From positions 1 to 27,446 of the forward strand of contig JBBIND010000058.1 of the NCBI GenBank assembly GCA_037444075.1: a stretch of 27,446 bases of DNA, read 5' to 3'. This document shows, one piece after another, positions 8,397 through 15,498 of this stretch; within the stretch, counting starts at the first letter, position 1; each line of letters begins with the position of its first letter. The notes beneath the pieces are model-generated. The model worked only from the letters and a program-made list of their open reading frames with translations, did no database searches and was not told the DNA's origin. The stretch is from JBBIND01 sp037444075 (GTDB lineage Bacteria > Acidobacteriota > Terriglobia > Bryobacterales > Bryobacteraceae). A program made the translations under genes and the position numbers.

Positions 8397-8424
8397 GCTA
8401 TACTCATCGGCGGCTTGCGCACAA
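8397..8424 (-). promoter_or_regulatory. Sigma-70-type promoter of the zinc-ribbon/TM gene
   Basis: On the minus strand TTGTGC (8424-8419) and TATAGC (8402-8397) are separated by 16 bp. Only 8 nt lie between the -10 and the ATG at 8388, so the predicted transcript begins at or next to the start codon and lacks a Shine-Dalgarno site. Confidence 0.5.
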
Positions 8425-8583
8425 AACTGAAATGGTGGGGTGGTGCGGCGTTTGAGCCACGTTCCCGCAAGCCAACCGGACCGGATGCAGCAAGTCTCAT
8501 TGGGTCAGTTACTTAGGTCGAGCTGCCGGGGTTCTGAGACTGGTTCCTAACGGGAAGATTGCTTGGGGGTTGCGGCAATGGAG

Positions 8584-8615
8584 CGTTTAATGCGTCGCTG
8601 ACTCAGCCTTAAACG
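8584..8615 (-). terminator. Hairpin downstream of carD
   Basis: CGTTTAA (8584-8590) and TTAAACG (8609-8615) are perfect inverted arms enclosing a second palindrome, GCTGACTCAGC (8597-8607). It lies 36 nt after the carD stop, between carD and the next minus-strand promoter. It has no clear T-tract, so terminator is the likeliest but unproven role. The rest of 8389-8650 shows no gene. Confidence 0.3.
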
Positions 8616-8650
8616 TGAGCCCGTGGAAATCAGCAGCAGGTTAGCTGTGA

Positions 8651-9160
8651 CTACATTGCTTGCGGCAGTTGCAGTGAACTTTTCGACAGCGCCTTCTCGA
8701 TTAACTGGATCGCCTGATCAACAGGCAGGGACCTAGCCATGGAAACTTCGGTGACCAGCATCTTGCGAGCCCGATCGAGCATTTTGCGTTCGCGGAAGGA
8801 GAGCGGCTTCTGGCTCTGCAACTGGAGAAGTCCCTTGAGTACTTCAGCTATCTCTTGCATGCCGCCACGCCGCATCTTCTCGGAGTTTTCCTTGAAGCGG
8901 TCCTTCCAATCCGACGCGCCGTTGCATTTGCCGTTGCTCAGGAAAGCCAGCACCCGATCCACTTCCCCGTTCCCGGTAACCTTCCGCAAGCCCACATCCG
9001 CAACGTGAGAGAACGGCACCATGATCGTCAGATTGTTCGAGGCAAGTCTGAGAAGGTAAAAACGTTCCGGCAGGCTGCCGAACTGCCGAAGACTGATGTT
9101 CTCGATGATACCCACACCGTGATTCGGGTAAACTACCCTCTCGCCGACCCTGAATACCAT
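8651..9160 (-). CDS. carD: CarD-family RNA polymerase-binding transcription regulator
   Basis: A 169-aa CarD-type protein that binds the RNA polymerase beta subunit and stabilises open promoter complexes. Residues 1-60 are the Tudor-like polymerase-interaction domain (MVFRVGERVVYPNHGVG at the start). The rest is the helical DNA-binding domain, with Trp85 in SDWKDRFKENSEKM at the same position and context as the minor-groove-contacting Trp85 of Mycobacterium CarD, and KMLDRARKMLVTEVSMA near the end. The ATG at 9160 is chosen over an in-frame TTG at 9178 because GGGGGAG stands 8 nt before it and would otherwise fall inside the gene. It is transcribed alone from a strong promoter with a leader of roughly 65 nt. 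Confidence 0.95.
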   Translation of the reverse strand: MVFRVGERVVYPNHGVGIIENISLRQFGSLPERFYLLRLASNNLTIMVPFSHVADVGLRKVTGNGEVDRVLAFLSNGKCNGASDWKDRFKENSEKMRRGGMQEIAEVLKGLLQLQSQKPLSFRERKMLDRARKMLVTEVSMARSLPVDQAIQLIEKALSKSSLQLPQAM

Positions 9161-9230
9161 GTAGAGATCTCCCCCCAAGCGTTGATTGTGTTAGTCAGTC
9201 CGCTGGATGTACGGAAGTCAGCAGAAATGT

Positions 9231-9259
9231 AGATTACGGCTAGAGGGCTGAAATGTCAA
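9231..9259 (-). promoter_or_regulatory. carD promoter
   Basis: On the minus strand a perfect -35 TTGACA (9259-9254) and a -10 TAATCT (9236-9231, 4 of 6) are exactly 17 bp apart. It is the closest match to the sigma-70 consensus I found in the window, in an AT-rich patch directly upstream of carD. Confidence 0.75.
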
Positions 9260-9319
9260 TGAAAATCGATAATCGGATAAGTGAAAGTTTTGTAATCAAA
9301 TCAACGAGCTACAACGGTT

Positions 9320-9339
9320 ACTTGACATTCTAGTCAAGT
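9320..9339. repeat. Perfect inverted repeat upstream of carD, possible operator
   Basis: ACTTGAC (9320-9326) and GTCAAGT (9333-9339) are perfect 7-bp arms separated by ATTCTA. It lies 61 bp upstream of the carD -35 element in an AT-rich intergenic stretch. Spacing and symmetry suit a dimeric regulator, or the site could be a weak overlapping promoter, since each arm contains a TTGAC core. Confidence 0.4.
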
Positions 9340-9895
9340 TTCGCTTGTGGTCCTCCTGCCGTTCGTGCGACCAGGGGTTCAGCCGGTGCGAAGGGTCGCC
9401 GCATTTGACTGAAATTACTAGTAATTCCTCACGGACGGAACTCGAAAGAGCTCCAGCGACAACCGTCGGACTGCTGCAAAAGCCGGGCTGAAAGGGCGGG
9501 TTCAGGAGGCTGGCGAGGACGGCAACAGCTCGTAGAGGGAGGCCGGGCTATCCTCTCCCGGGCGGTCGTGTTCCAGTGATAGTTCGATAGCGAGAAAGGT
9601 GATCTTCCCTCCGCGCCTCTTGGCTCAGATGTTCGGCGCGGATCAGACACCGCGATTGCCTGCCAACGGGGTGGTGCTGAGCCGCTCGACAGGCACTGTT
9701 TCCCCATTCAGTTCCTCCCCGAACAGGCGGTCCTGTTCGGCGGCTTGGCGGCGGGTCATCGAGGGCCCCTTGGCGCGGTCCGGCAACACAGTCATGGCTG
9801 GGATCATGATACCGGAACAAAGTCTCCGGTTCGGGGGTCAGCCGCGCAGATGCGCGCCATAGTGGTTCAGAGAGATGCGGGATGGGTGAGGATGC
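9340..9895. other. Long stretch without a confident gene
   Basis: Between the inverted repeat upstream of carD and the stop of the polyprenyl synthase gene I find no intact recognisable gene. Several short frames exist on both strands but none looks like a known family. The best candidate is the broken frame at 9502-9807, listed separately. No tRNA-like fold or repeat array was seen. Confidence 0.5.
9502..9807 (-). pseudogene. Coding-like frame interrupted by two TGA codons
   Basis: From an ATG at 9807 a single frame reads 54 codons (containing MTRRQAAEQDRLFGEELNGE) to a TGA at 9645-9643, then five codons (SAPNI), a second TGA at 9627-9625, then 40 codons (including KITFLAIELSLEHDRPGEDS and ending YELLPSSPAS) to a final TGA at 9502. 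About 78% of third positions in the first segment are G or C, like real genes nearby. I do not recognise the product. Either a small gene decayed through TGG-to-TGA changes, or the first 54-aa part is a small gene, or the frame is chance in GC-rich DNA. No good ribosome-binding site is seen. Confidence 0.25.
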
Positions 9896-10894
9896 TCAGT
9901 GGTCCCGGTCGACCACCAGGTGTGCGACGGAGATAAGGGCTCGCTGATAAGGCGATTCGGGGAAGGTCACCAGCGAGGCGCGGGCTTTGTCGGCGAACTC
10001 TCGCGCCCGCTGCCGAGCGCGTGCGAGACCTTCGCAGCGCTCCAGCACCGCGAAGACCTGCTCAAACGGCGCTCTCTCGTAGCTGCGGTCCATCAGTACA
10101 GTGGCCACCAGGATGCGTTCGTCTTCAGTAGCCCGTTCGAGCGCGTAAATCAGCGGAAGCGTGACCTTGCCTTCCCGCAAGTCGCTCCCGACGGGCTTGC
10201 CCAGCACATCTTCGGAGGAGGTGAAATCCAGCAGGTCGTCCACTAGCTGGAAAGCCATTCCCAAGTTCCAGCCCGCCTCGGCCAGCACGGTTTCGGCGGA
10301 TTCTGAGGCGTCTCCCGCCACAGCTCCGAGCCGCGCGCACACCGAGAACAGGCCGGCGGTCTTGCGGTCCACCAGGTCCATGTAGTCGGCCTCGGATACG
10401 TCGAGTTTGCCGATCCGCTCCAGCTGGAGCAGTTCGCCTTCAACCATCAGCTGCGTGAGGCTGATCAGGACGTCCAATATGCGGAAGTTCCGCTCCCGCA
10501 AAGCGATCTGGAAAGCCTGCATGTACAGCCAGTCGCCGGCCAGCACCGAGGTCTGGTTGCCCCAGACGGCGTTGGTGGAGGGTTTTCCGCGGCGTGTCTG
10601 GGCAATGTCGATGACATCGTCATGGACGAGGGTGGCTGCGTGTATCATTTCGACCACGGCAGCCAGGCGAACCGCGGCTTCGCTTCGACCCACGAGTCCG
10701 TTGCAGAGCAAGAGCAACGTTGGGCGAAGCCGCTTGCCGCCACTGAGATGCAGGTACCTGCCGATGGAGGTGACCGCATCTACGGAGGAGACAGACTCCA
10801 GGGCAATGGCCCGTTCGACCTTCAACAGGTCCGACTGGACTAGTTCCGAGATTTCGCGCGCGGCGTAGGCCAGCCCCTGTTTCCCAAATGCCAT
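9896..10894 (-). CDS. Long-chain all-trans polyprenyl diphosphate synthase
   Basis: A 332-aa member of the IspA/IspB/HepT family, which extends allylic diphosphates with isopentenyl diphosphate, most likely to build the side chain of menaquinone. The first Asp-rich motif is VHDDVID (90-96) and the second LVDDLLD (217-223), with GGKRLRP (about 53-59) and the GKPVGSDLREGKVTLP segment also intact. The residue five positions before the first Asp-rich motif is Ala rather than an aromatic, which in this family allows long products. The ATG at 10894 shares one base with the tatD stop (TGATG), so I prefer it to a start 45 nt further upstream inside tatD. It is the last gene of the pur-metG run. Exact chain length cannot be told. 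Confidence 0.92.
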   Translation of the reverse strand: MAFGKQGLAYAAREISELVQSDLLKVERAIALESVSSVDAVTSIGRYLHLSGGKRLRPTLLLLCNGLVGRSEAAVRLAAVVEMIHAATLVHDDVIDIAQTRRGKPSTNAVWGNQTSVLAGDWLYMQAFQIALRERNFRILDVLISLTQLMVEGELLQLERIGKLDVSEADYMDLVDRKTAGLFSVCARLGAVAGDASESAETVLAEAGWNLGMAFQLVDDLLDFTSSEDVLGKPVGSDLREGKVTLPLIYALERATEDERILVATVLMDRSYERAPFEQVFAVLERCEGLARARQRAREFADKARASLVTFPESPYQRALISVAHLVVDRDH

Positions 10895-11703
10895 CAAGAT
10901 TTTCCAGTGTAACCGTTGCCGTGGCCCGCAGGCAAACACAACGCGCGAAAATTGGCCATGATTCGGGCAGCCAACCCGGGCGCCGGCATTTGCCGGATTT
11001 CAGACAACCGGTTGAGCGTGTGGGTCAGGAAGGCCGGCTCATTGCGTTTGCCGCGATGTGGCATGGGCGCCAGATAAGGCGCGTCGGTTTCGATCAGCAG
11101 GCGGTCCAGCGGCACCACGGCGGCGGCTTCCCGCACGTTTTCGGCTTTAGGGTAGGTGAGGATGCCAGCGAAGCTCACGTGGAAGCCGCGTTGGACCACC
11201 TCCACCGCCTCGCCGCGCCCACCGGTGAAGCAGTGGAAGATGCCTCCCGGGCCGTCCGAACCCCAGTGCTCGCCAAGCAGGTCCAGCATGTCGGACCAGG
11301 CTTCGCGTGTGTGAATGATAATCGGTTTTCCGTGCGTCCGCGCCAGCCGAAGCTGTGTGGTAAAGACTTCGCGCTGACACTCGCGCGGTGAAAAGTCGTA
11401 GTGGTAGTCCAGCCCGATTTCGCCCAGGGCGACGACCTTCGGGTGGGAGAGCAGTTCCTCCAGACGGTTCCAATCAGACTCCGCAGCCTTGGAGGCATCG
11501 TGCGGATGGATGCCCACAGTGGCGTATATGAACTCGTGCTGCTCGGCGAGCCGAATGCCCGCCTCCAGATCCGGTGGGCCGTGGCCGGTTCCGACAGCGA
11601 GGATTAGACTGACGCCCGCCTCGCGGGCGCGCTCAATGGTCTCGACACGGTCCGGGTCGAACTGACGGTCATCGAGATGGCAGTGCGTGTCAACCAGGTT
11701 CAT
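10894..11703 (-). CDS. tatD: TatD-family metal-dependent deoxyribonuclease
   Basis: A 269-aa TIM-barrel hydrolase of the TatD family, metal-dependent nucleases implicated in DNA repair and degradation. Metal ligands visible: His7 and His9 (DTHCHLDD), Glu95 (LGEIGLDYHYDFSP), His131 (IIHTREAW), His157 (FHCFTGG) and Asp207 (IETDAPYLAP). Length matches the family and the N-terminus aligns without extension. Its ATG overlaps the metG stop by 4 nt (ATGA). The metG-tatD order is common in bacteria, which supports the assignment. Confidence 0.95.
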   Translation of the reverse strand: MNLVDTHCHLDDRQFDPDRVETIERAREAGVSLILAVGTGHGPPDLEAGIRLAEQHEFIYATVGIHPHDASKAAESDWNRLEELLSHPKVVALGEIGLDYHYDFSPRECQREVFTTQLRLARTHGKPIIIHTREAWSDMLDLLGEHWGSDGPGGIFHCFTGGRGEAVEVVQRGFHVSFAGILTYPKAENVREAAAVVPLDRLLIETDAPYLAPMPHRGKRNEPAFLTHTLNRLSEIRQMPAPGLAARIMANFRALCLPAGHGNGYTGKS

Positions 11704-13628
11704 TTCAACCGTGCCCCGACGGGAACATCCTCGAGGAAGCCCGCGAGCACGGGGGACCCGCCTTCCAGGCTGGCGGCGACGATCATGCCTTCGCTTTGGA
11801 GACCTCTCAACTTGCGCGGTTCCAGATTCGCCACGATGACCACCTTGCGTCCAATCAGCTTGTCCGGCTCATAGGCTTCGGCGATGCCTGCCACAATGCT
11901 GCGTGGCCGCTCTTCGCCGATGTCGACGCCGAGATGCAGCAGCTTGCTGGCGCCCTTGACGGCTTCCGCCGTCAGCACCACGCCTACGCGCATGTCCACG
12001 CGGGTGAAATCATCGATGTTGATCTTCCCGGTGTCATCCTCGGCTTCGGTCTCGGGAGCCTTGCCGAACAAAGCTGCCTGCCGGGCGGTTTCCTGCACCT
12101 CGCGCTGCCGCATTTCGGCGATGGCGGGCTTGGCGTCAATGCGCGGGAAGACCGCCGCCGGAGTTCCGACCGCCTGTCCCGGAGTGAGGCCACCCCAGGC
12201 GAGTTGATCGATTCGGGCGGCATCCAACGGCGAACTCATGCCGAGTTGCGCCCAGATTTTGCCTGCGGATTCGGGGATCACTGGAGCCAGCAGAATCGCG
12301 CCGATGCGCAGCACCTCGGCGGCGGTGTAGAGAACCGAGTCGAGCCGAGGTTGCGCATCGGGTTGACCACTCTTGACGAGCGTCCAGGGCGCTTCCTCGA
12401 CGATGAACTTGTCTACGGCGGAAAACAGTTGCCAGACGGATTCCAATCCGCGCGAGAACTCGAAGTTCTCGAACGCCGTGACGGCGCTCGTGATGGTTTG
12501 GGCTGCCAGATTCTGAATCTCGGGGCGTACTCCGGCGGCGGGCGCGGGAACGGCGCCCTGGCGGTACTGCTGGATCATGCTCAGGGTGCGGCTGGCCAGA
12601 TTGCCGAGTCCGTTGGCGAGGTCCGCGTTGTAACGGGTGACGAGCGCGTCATAGCTGAAGCTGCCATCCTGCCCGAAAACAATCTCGCGGAGCAGGAAGT
12701 AGCGCAGGGCGTCCATCCCCAGCACTTCCTGGATCGGCGTGGCGCGCACGATGTTGCCGCGCGACTTGCTCATCTTGTCCTGCTCGAAAAGGATCCATCC
12801 ATGGGCGAAAACGCGCCCAGGGATGGGCAGTCCTGCTGCCATCAGGAACGCCGGCCAATAGACGGCATGGAAGCGGACAATCTCCTTCCCAATCAAGTGG
12901 AGGTCGGCGGGCCAGAGTTCCTCTCCCGCCACCGCGCTCATGTAGGTTGTGAGGGCGTCGAACCAGACGTAGAAGACATGCCTTTCTTCGTTGGGAACAG
13001 GGATTCCCCAGCGAATGGTGGTGCGGCTGATGGAGAGGTCGCTCAAACCCTGGCGGACGAAGGAGAGCACCTCGTTGCGCCGCGTTTCCGGTTGTATGAA
13101 CTCGGGCTTCTCTTCGTAGAGCCGCAGCAAAGGCTCCTGGAACGCTGACAGGCGGAAGAAGTAGTTCTCTTCGGTGACCGTCTCCGTGGGGCGGCCGCAA
13201 TCCGGGCAAGGCGCTCCGGCGGCGGCTTCAGAGGCGTACAGTTCGCAATGCACGCAGTATTCACCGGTGTAAGATCCCTTGTAAACGTAGCCGTTTTTCT
13301 GGCAGCGCAGGAAGAGGTCCTGCACGGCGCGATGATGTTGCGGGTTCGTCGTGCGCTGGAAACGGTCCGCAGTCAAGCCAAGTTTCTCCCACTGCTGGCG
13401 AAACTCTTCCGCCACCGCTGTGGTGAACTGTTCCGGTGTCTGGCCGGCGGCTTTGGCCGAACGCTCCACTTTCTGACCGTGCTCGTCAGTGCCGGTGGTG
13501 AGGACGGCCTCGTAACCCTGCATCCGCTTGAAGCGCCGCACAACATCGGCGGCGATCGTGGTGTAGGTGTGGCCTATGTGCGGCGCGGCATTGACATAGT
13601 AAATGGGAGTCGTCAGATAGTATTTCAT
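11700..13628 (-). CDS. metG: Methionyl-tRNA synthetase with C-terminal tRNA-binding domain
   Basis: A 642-aa cytoplasmic class I aminoacyl-tRNA synthetase that charges tRNA-Met. HIGH is at 17-20 (AAPHIGHTYTT), the zinc knuckle at Cys125-x2-Cys128 and Cys141-x2-Cys144, and KMSKS at 285-289. The last 105 or so residues form a separate OB-fold of the Trbp111/EMAP type (IDDFTRVDMRVGVV through KLRGLQSEGMIVAAS), which helps dimerisation and tRNA binding. Only one Cys pair-of-pairs is present in the connective domain, the single-knuckle form of the enzyme. The ATG overlaps the larC stop by 4 nt (ATGA). Confidence 0.98.
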   Translation of the reverse strand: MKYYLTTPIYYVNAAPHIGHTYTTIAADVVRRFKRMQGYEAVLTTGTDEHGQKVERSAKAAGQTPEQFTTAVAEEFRQQWEKLGLTADRFQRTTNPQHHRAVQDLFLRCQKNGYVYKGSYTGEYCVHCELYASEAAAGAPCPDCGRPTETVTEENYFFRLSAFQEPLLRLYEEKPEFIQPETRRNEVLSFVRQGLSDLSISRTTIRWGIPVPNEERHVFYVWFDALTTYMSAVAGEELWPADLHLIGKEIVRFHAVYWPAFLMAAGLPIPGRVFAHGWILFEQDKMSKSRGNIVRATPIQEVLGMDALRYFLLREIVFGQDGSFSYDALVTRYNADLANGLGNLASRTLSMIQQYRQGAVPAPAAGVRPEIQNLAAQTITSAVTAFENFEFSRGLESVWQLFSAVDKFIVEEAPWTLVKSGQPDAQPRLDSVLYTAAEVLRIGAILLAPVIPESAGKIWAQLGMSSPLDAARIDQLAWGGLTPGQAVGTPAAVFPRIDAKPAIAEMRQREVQETARQAALFGKAPETEAEDDTGKINIDDFTRVDMRVGVVLTAEAVKGASKLLHLGVDIGEERPRSIVAGIAEAYEPDKLIGRKVVIVANLEPRKLRGLQSEGMIVAASLEGGSPVLAGFLEDVPVGARLK

Positions 13629-14782
13629 CGCACTTTTCTCATGTAAGCGTAGTTAGCCTCGGCGAGCACCCGAGTTAGTGGCTCGCCGCTGCGGCGGGCC
13701 GCCTCGCGGCAGTCCTCGTATTCGGGGGAAAACGAACCGTCTTCGGAAACCTTGATGCGGAGCGGCCCGAAGGGTGTTTCCACCGTCTCGATGCGGCGGG
13801 CGCGCACCCGCCGCTCGGCCGCATACACGCGCAGGCCGAGCGTGGACGTTTCCCGCAACATTTTCTGCGCCAGCAACTCCCTGTCCTCCGGACGGGCGAT
13901 GACGCGCAGCAGCGCGCCCGGACGGTTCTTCTTCATCAATAGCGGGCTTAGCGTGACATCCAGGGCGCCGGCCTCGAGCAGCGCCTCCAGCGCGTGGCCG
14001 AGCACTTCAGGCGTGGAGTCATCGATGTTGGCTTCCAGCACGGCGACCGAAGTGGATTCCGCGGCTTGCGTCTTTTCCCCAAGGAGAGCGCGGAGCACGT
14101 TCGGCTGACCGGTATACTCGCGGCTGCCTGCGCCGTAGCCGGTAGCGGAAATGCGCATGGCCGGCATGGGGCCGAAGCCCTGTGCCAGGGTGGCGGCGAT
14201 GGCGGCGCCGGTAGGCGTGGTGAGTTCCATCGCGGGACCGCTCGAGTAAACCGGCTTGCCCTCCAGCAAAGCGACCGTGGCAGGTGCGGGTACAGGGAGC
14301 ACGCCGTGTTCAGTTACCACCGTCCCGCTGCCGACGTTGAGTGCGGAAATCCAGACTTCTTCAATGCCGAGCAGATGCAAGGCGTAGCACGCGCCCACGA
14401 TGTCCGCGATGGAGTCAGCCGCGCCCACCTCGTGGAAGTGCACCTTTTCGAGCGGAGCGCCGTGCACGTTCGCTTCGGCTCTTCCCAGGCGCTCGAAAAC
14501 GGCTGAAGCGTCCCGCTGCACGGACTCCGGCAGCCGGGCTTCTTCGATCATGCTCAGGATCTGCGGCAGATGACGATGCCCCCTGGCCGGGGGTGCGTCC
14601 ACGTGAAATTTCGTGGCTGCCAAACCTTGCCGCTTGACCTTTTCAAAGCGAAAGGCGGCTCCCGTGCCGAGGCGTTCCAGAACTTCGAGCAGAGCTTGCC
14701 CATCGGCGCCGGCATCCACCAGCGCGCCTACCGTCATGTCTCCGCTGATACCGGAGAACGCGTCGAAATAACAGATGTTCAT
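13625..14782 (-). CDS. larC: LarC-like nickel-pincer cofactor protein (DUF111 family)
   Basis: A 385-aa protein of the LarC/DUF111 family. LarC inserts nickel into the pyridinium dithiolate to form the nickel-pincer cofactor of lactate racemase and its relatives. Family features: MNICYFDAFSGISGDM at the N-terminus, the His-rich HFHEVGAADSIADIVG segment, TPTGAAIAATLA, and EANIDDSTPEVLG in the second half. The start is set at the ATG at 14782, which gives the family N-terminus and a 4-nt overlap with the sirtuin stop; upstream in-frame codons lie inside that gene. No larB, larE or larA relative is in the window, so the partner enzymes must be elsewhere or the function differs. Confidence 0.88.
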   Translation of the reverse strand: MNICYFDAFSGISGDMTVGALVDAGADGQALLEVLERLGTGAAFRFEKVKRQGLAATKFHVDAPPARGHRHLPQILSMIEEARLPESVQRDASAVFERLGRAEANVHGAPLEKVHFHEVGAADSIADIVGACYALHLLGIEEVWISALNVGSGTVVTEHGVLPVPAPATVALLEGKPVYSSGPAMELTTPTGAAIAATLAQGFGPMPAMRISATGYGAGSREYTGQPNVLRALLGEKTQAAESTSVAVLEANIDDSTPEVLGHALEALLEAGALDVTLSPLLMKKNRPGALLRVIARPEDRELLAQKMLRETSTLGLRVYAAERRVRARRIETVETPFGPLRIKVSEDGSFSPEYEDCREAARRSGEPLTRVLAEANYAYMRKVR

Positions 14783-15489
14783 GCCAATAATTGGGGGAGA
14801 ATATCGCCCGCCCGGCCGAGCAGCGTACAATCCAGACGCGCTGATAAGGGCGTTGGCTCCGTATTCACTTCCACGACTTTCGCGCCGGCGCCGCGGGCCA
14901 TTGGCACCAGCCCGGCGGCCGGATAGACCACGGCGGAGGTGCCGACTACCAGCAGAATGTCGGCTTCAACAACGGCCTCCTCCGAGCTCCGCCAGGCATC
15001 TGCGGGCAGCATCTCCCCAAACCATACCACTCCAGGGCGCAGCAGAGCCCCGCAAGAACAACGCGGCGGCAGCTCCGGCAGAGCAGCACGTTCATCCCTT
15101 TCCCGGAAGCTGCACTTCGTACAGCGCACTTCCCAGATATCGCCGTGCAGCTTGTGCACCACCCGGCTGCCGGCGCGGTCATGCAAGCCATCCACGTTTT
15201 GCGTGATCAGCGCAAAGCAGGGCGACCGGCGCTCGAGTTCCACCAGGGCGCAATGCCCCGGATTGGGCTGCGTGCGGGCGATCAGGCTGCGGCGCCAGTC
15301 ATACCATTCCCAGACGAGACGCGGGTCGCGGGCAAACGCTTCCGGCGTGGCCAGTTCCTCCGGCCGGTATTGCCGCCACAGGCCGCCGGGCCCGCGAAAA
15401 GTCGGTACGCCGCTTTCAGCAGAGATTCCGGCCCCGGTCAGGACCGTCACGCGCGAGGCTTCTTTGAGCCATTGGCGAACCTGCTGCAC
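14779..15489 (-). CDS. cobB: Sir2-family NAD-dependent protein deacylase (CobB type)
   Basis: A 236-aa cytoplasmic sirtuin that removes acyl groups from lysine using NAD. Seen: NAD-binding GAGISAESG (19-27), QNVDGLH (97-103), catalytic His115 in KLHGDIWE, and zinc ligands Cys123, Cys126, Cys144 and Cys146. Tyr63 and Arg66 in WYDWRR match the Y-x2-R signature of class III sirtuins such as SIRT5 and E. coli CobB, whose pocket accepts succinyl and malonyl groups, so desuccinylase activity is likely as well as deacetylase activity. It starts with GTG at 15489, 9 nt after the purK stop, the only real gap in this operon. Confidence 0.93.
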   Translation of the reverse strand: MQQVRQWLKEASRVTVLTGAGISAESGVPTFRGPGGLWRQYRPEELATPEAFARDPRLVWEWYDWRRSLIARTQPNPGHCALVELERRSPCFALITQNVDGLHDRAGSRVVHKLHGDIWEVRCTKCSFRERDERAALPELPPRCSCGALLRPGVVWFGEMLPADAWRSSEEAVVEADILLVVGTSAVVYPAAGLVPMARGAGAKVVEVNTEPTPLSARLDCTLLGRAGDILPQLLA

Positions 15490-15498
15490 GAATTCCCA

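Noticed and set aside
9599..9862. 87-codon plus-strand frame in the gene-poor region
   Set aside because: No homology I recognise, no ribosome-binding site, and the opposite strand frame at 9502-9807 has more gene-like composition.
11796..13148. 450-codon plus-strand open frame
   Set aside because: Antisense to metG, whose HIGH, KMSKS and zinc motifs are intact. The antisense product has an Asp/Glu/Gly/Val-rich composition typical of a shadow frame.
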